A DNA stretch of 5,245 nucleotides, from positions 1 to 5,245 of the forward strand of contig PUMR01000037.1 of NCBI GenBank assembly GCA_003551455.1, given 5' to 3'. A program made the translations under genes and the position numbers. Shown here one piece after another: positions 4,496 to 5,245 of the stretch (within the stretch, counting starts at the first letter, position 1; the number at the start of each line of letters is the position of its first letter). Under the pieces are notes generated by a model. The model was not told where the DNA came from and searched no databases. It was given only the letters and a program-made list of their open reading frames with translations. The stretch is from Mollicutes bacterium (GTDB lineage: Bacteria > Bacillota_I > Bacilli_A > Izemoplasmatales > Izemoplasmataceae).

Positions 4496-5245
4496 ATGAA
4501 GAAAATGTACGTGACATCCAAATACGAAGGCCTCAAGCACGAATCGACAAGTCGGACCACGAGGGCGGCAAACGCGACCCTTTTGGTCGAACCGCAGATT
4601 CGCTTTCAACGCATCAAAGGTTTCGGAGGCGCTTTCACCGAGGCGGCGACCTACACCCTTTCCCGCCTTCCCGCAAATAAGCGCACCGAAGTGTTGCAAG
4701 CCTGCTATGACAAGGAGACCGGCCTCGGCTACAATCTCGGCCGCGTCCACATCCAAAGCTGCGACTTCGCACTCGAAAGCTATACCTACATGGATGAGAA
4801 CGACACCACCCTCGCCTCTTTTTCCATCGAGCGGGAAAGACGATGGGTGATTCCCGCCATCAAGGACGCCCAAAGAATCCGCGGCGGAAAGATTTCTCTG
4901 CTCGCTTCGCCCTGGTCGCCTCCCGGCTGGATGAAGACGAACGGGCGGATGGACCAAGGCGGCAAGTTGTTGCCGGCGTATCGGGATGTTTGGGCTCAAT
5001 GCTACAAAAAGTTCCTCGACGCTTTCAGCGAGGAAGGGCTGGAAGTTTTCGCGGTCAGCGTGCAGAACGAGCCCGAGGCGAAACAGGTCTGGGAATCCTG
5101 TCTCTACACGGCAGAAGAGGAACGCGATTTTGTCAAGGAGCATCTCGGACCCGTATTGGCCGAAAGCGCCCACAAAGACACAGGCATCATCATCTGGGAC
5201 CACAACCGCGACCGGCTCGTCCCCCGGGTGCAGACCGTCTTGGAA
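4496..5245 (+). CDS. GH30-family glycoside hydrolase (glucosylceramidase/beta-glucanase type), 3' end outside window
   Basis: The first 250 codons are present. GH30 enzymes are retaining beta-glycosidases with a (beta/alpha)8 barrel and a side beta-domain; members act on glucosylceramide, beta-1,6-glucan, beta-xylosides or related bonds. Family signatures are the opening GFGGAFTEA (42-50), the segment LGRVHIQSCDFALESYTY, SPWSPPGWMK (138-147), and SVQNEPEA, where E192 (bases 5069-5071) is the expected acid/base residue. The nucleophile Glu lies beyond the window. The N-terminus, MKKMYVTSKYEGLKHE, has no hydrophobic stretch, so the enzyme is probably cytoplasmic and acts on imported oligosaccharides or glycosides. 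The start at 4496 follows GGAGG (4485-4489) with six-base spacing. Two LacI-type operators suggest induction by a sugar. Length seen is about half of a usual GH30 catalytic protein. The precise substrate cannot be told. Confidence 0.9.
   Translation, partial: MKKMYVTSKYEGLKHESTSRTTRAANATLLVEPQIRFQRIKGFGGAFTEAATYTLSRLPANKRTEVLQACYDKETGLGYNLGRVHIQSCDFALESYTYMDENDTTLASFSIERERRWVIPAIKDAQRIRGGKISLLASPWSPPGWMKTNGRMDQGGKLLPAYRDVWAQCYKKFLDAFSEEGLEVFAVSVQNEPEAKQVWESCLYTAEEERDFVKEHLGPVLAESAHKDTGIIIWDHNRDRLVPRVQTVLE

Noticed and set aside
4430..5203. Minus-strand open frame of 257 codons opposite the GH30 gene
   Set aside because: The plus strand encodes unmistakable GH30 motifs through the whole stretch and has a promoter and ribosome site; the minus frame has none.

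Overview
The window reads as part of the chromosome of an anaerobic, heterotrophic bacterium. It carries the 3' end of a tungsten-type aldehyde:ferredoxin oxidoreductase (AOR) gene with its accessory genes, a molybdopterin-adenylylating enzyme, and a sugar-hydrolase gene behind an operator-controlled promoter. Bacterial Shine-Dalgarno sequences, TATAAT-like -10 boxes and hairpin-plus-U-tract terminators are all present. Codon third positions are rich in G and C. TGA serves as a stop. The phylum cannot be fixed from this sequence alone.

Bases 1-2520 (plus strand) form a tight cofactor-enzyme operon. It holds the AOR C-terminus, a radical SAM/SPASM protein of the kind that accompanies tungsten oxidoreductases, a MoaD-like sulfur carrier ending in Gly-Gly, and a MoeB/ThiF-like E1 enzyme whose start codon abuts the carrier's stop. 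A 13-bp hairpin overlapping an 11-codon mini-ORF separates the AOR gene from the three accessory genes. The likely logic is that the E1 activates the carrier to supply dithiolene sulfur for pterin, while the radical SAM protein performs an AOR-specific maturation step.

Bases 2525-3370 are on the minus strand or shared. A perfect bidirectional terminator ends both the operon and a convergent mogA/moaB-type gene. That gene has its own extended -10 promoter and probably supplies the adenylylation step of metal-pterin assembly. Upstream of it, a second terminator closes a gene for a small membrane protein of 71 residues.

Bases 3370-4324 contain a divergent intergenic region with a run of nine G, then a plus-strand gene for a lipoprotein of unknown function that ends at a clear intrinsic terminator. 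Bases 4325-5245 hold an A-rich promoter region with two near-palindromic LacI-type operators 45 bp apart, followed by the first 250 codons of a GH30-family glycoside hydrolase without a signal peptide, cut by the window end.

No tRNA, rRNA, CRISPR array, insertion sequence or phage gene was seen, and no gene-free stretch exceeds about 220 bases. The AOR cassette has well-known relatives. The least ordinary points are the hairpin/mini-ORF junction, the zinc-less E1 and the paired operators.
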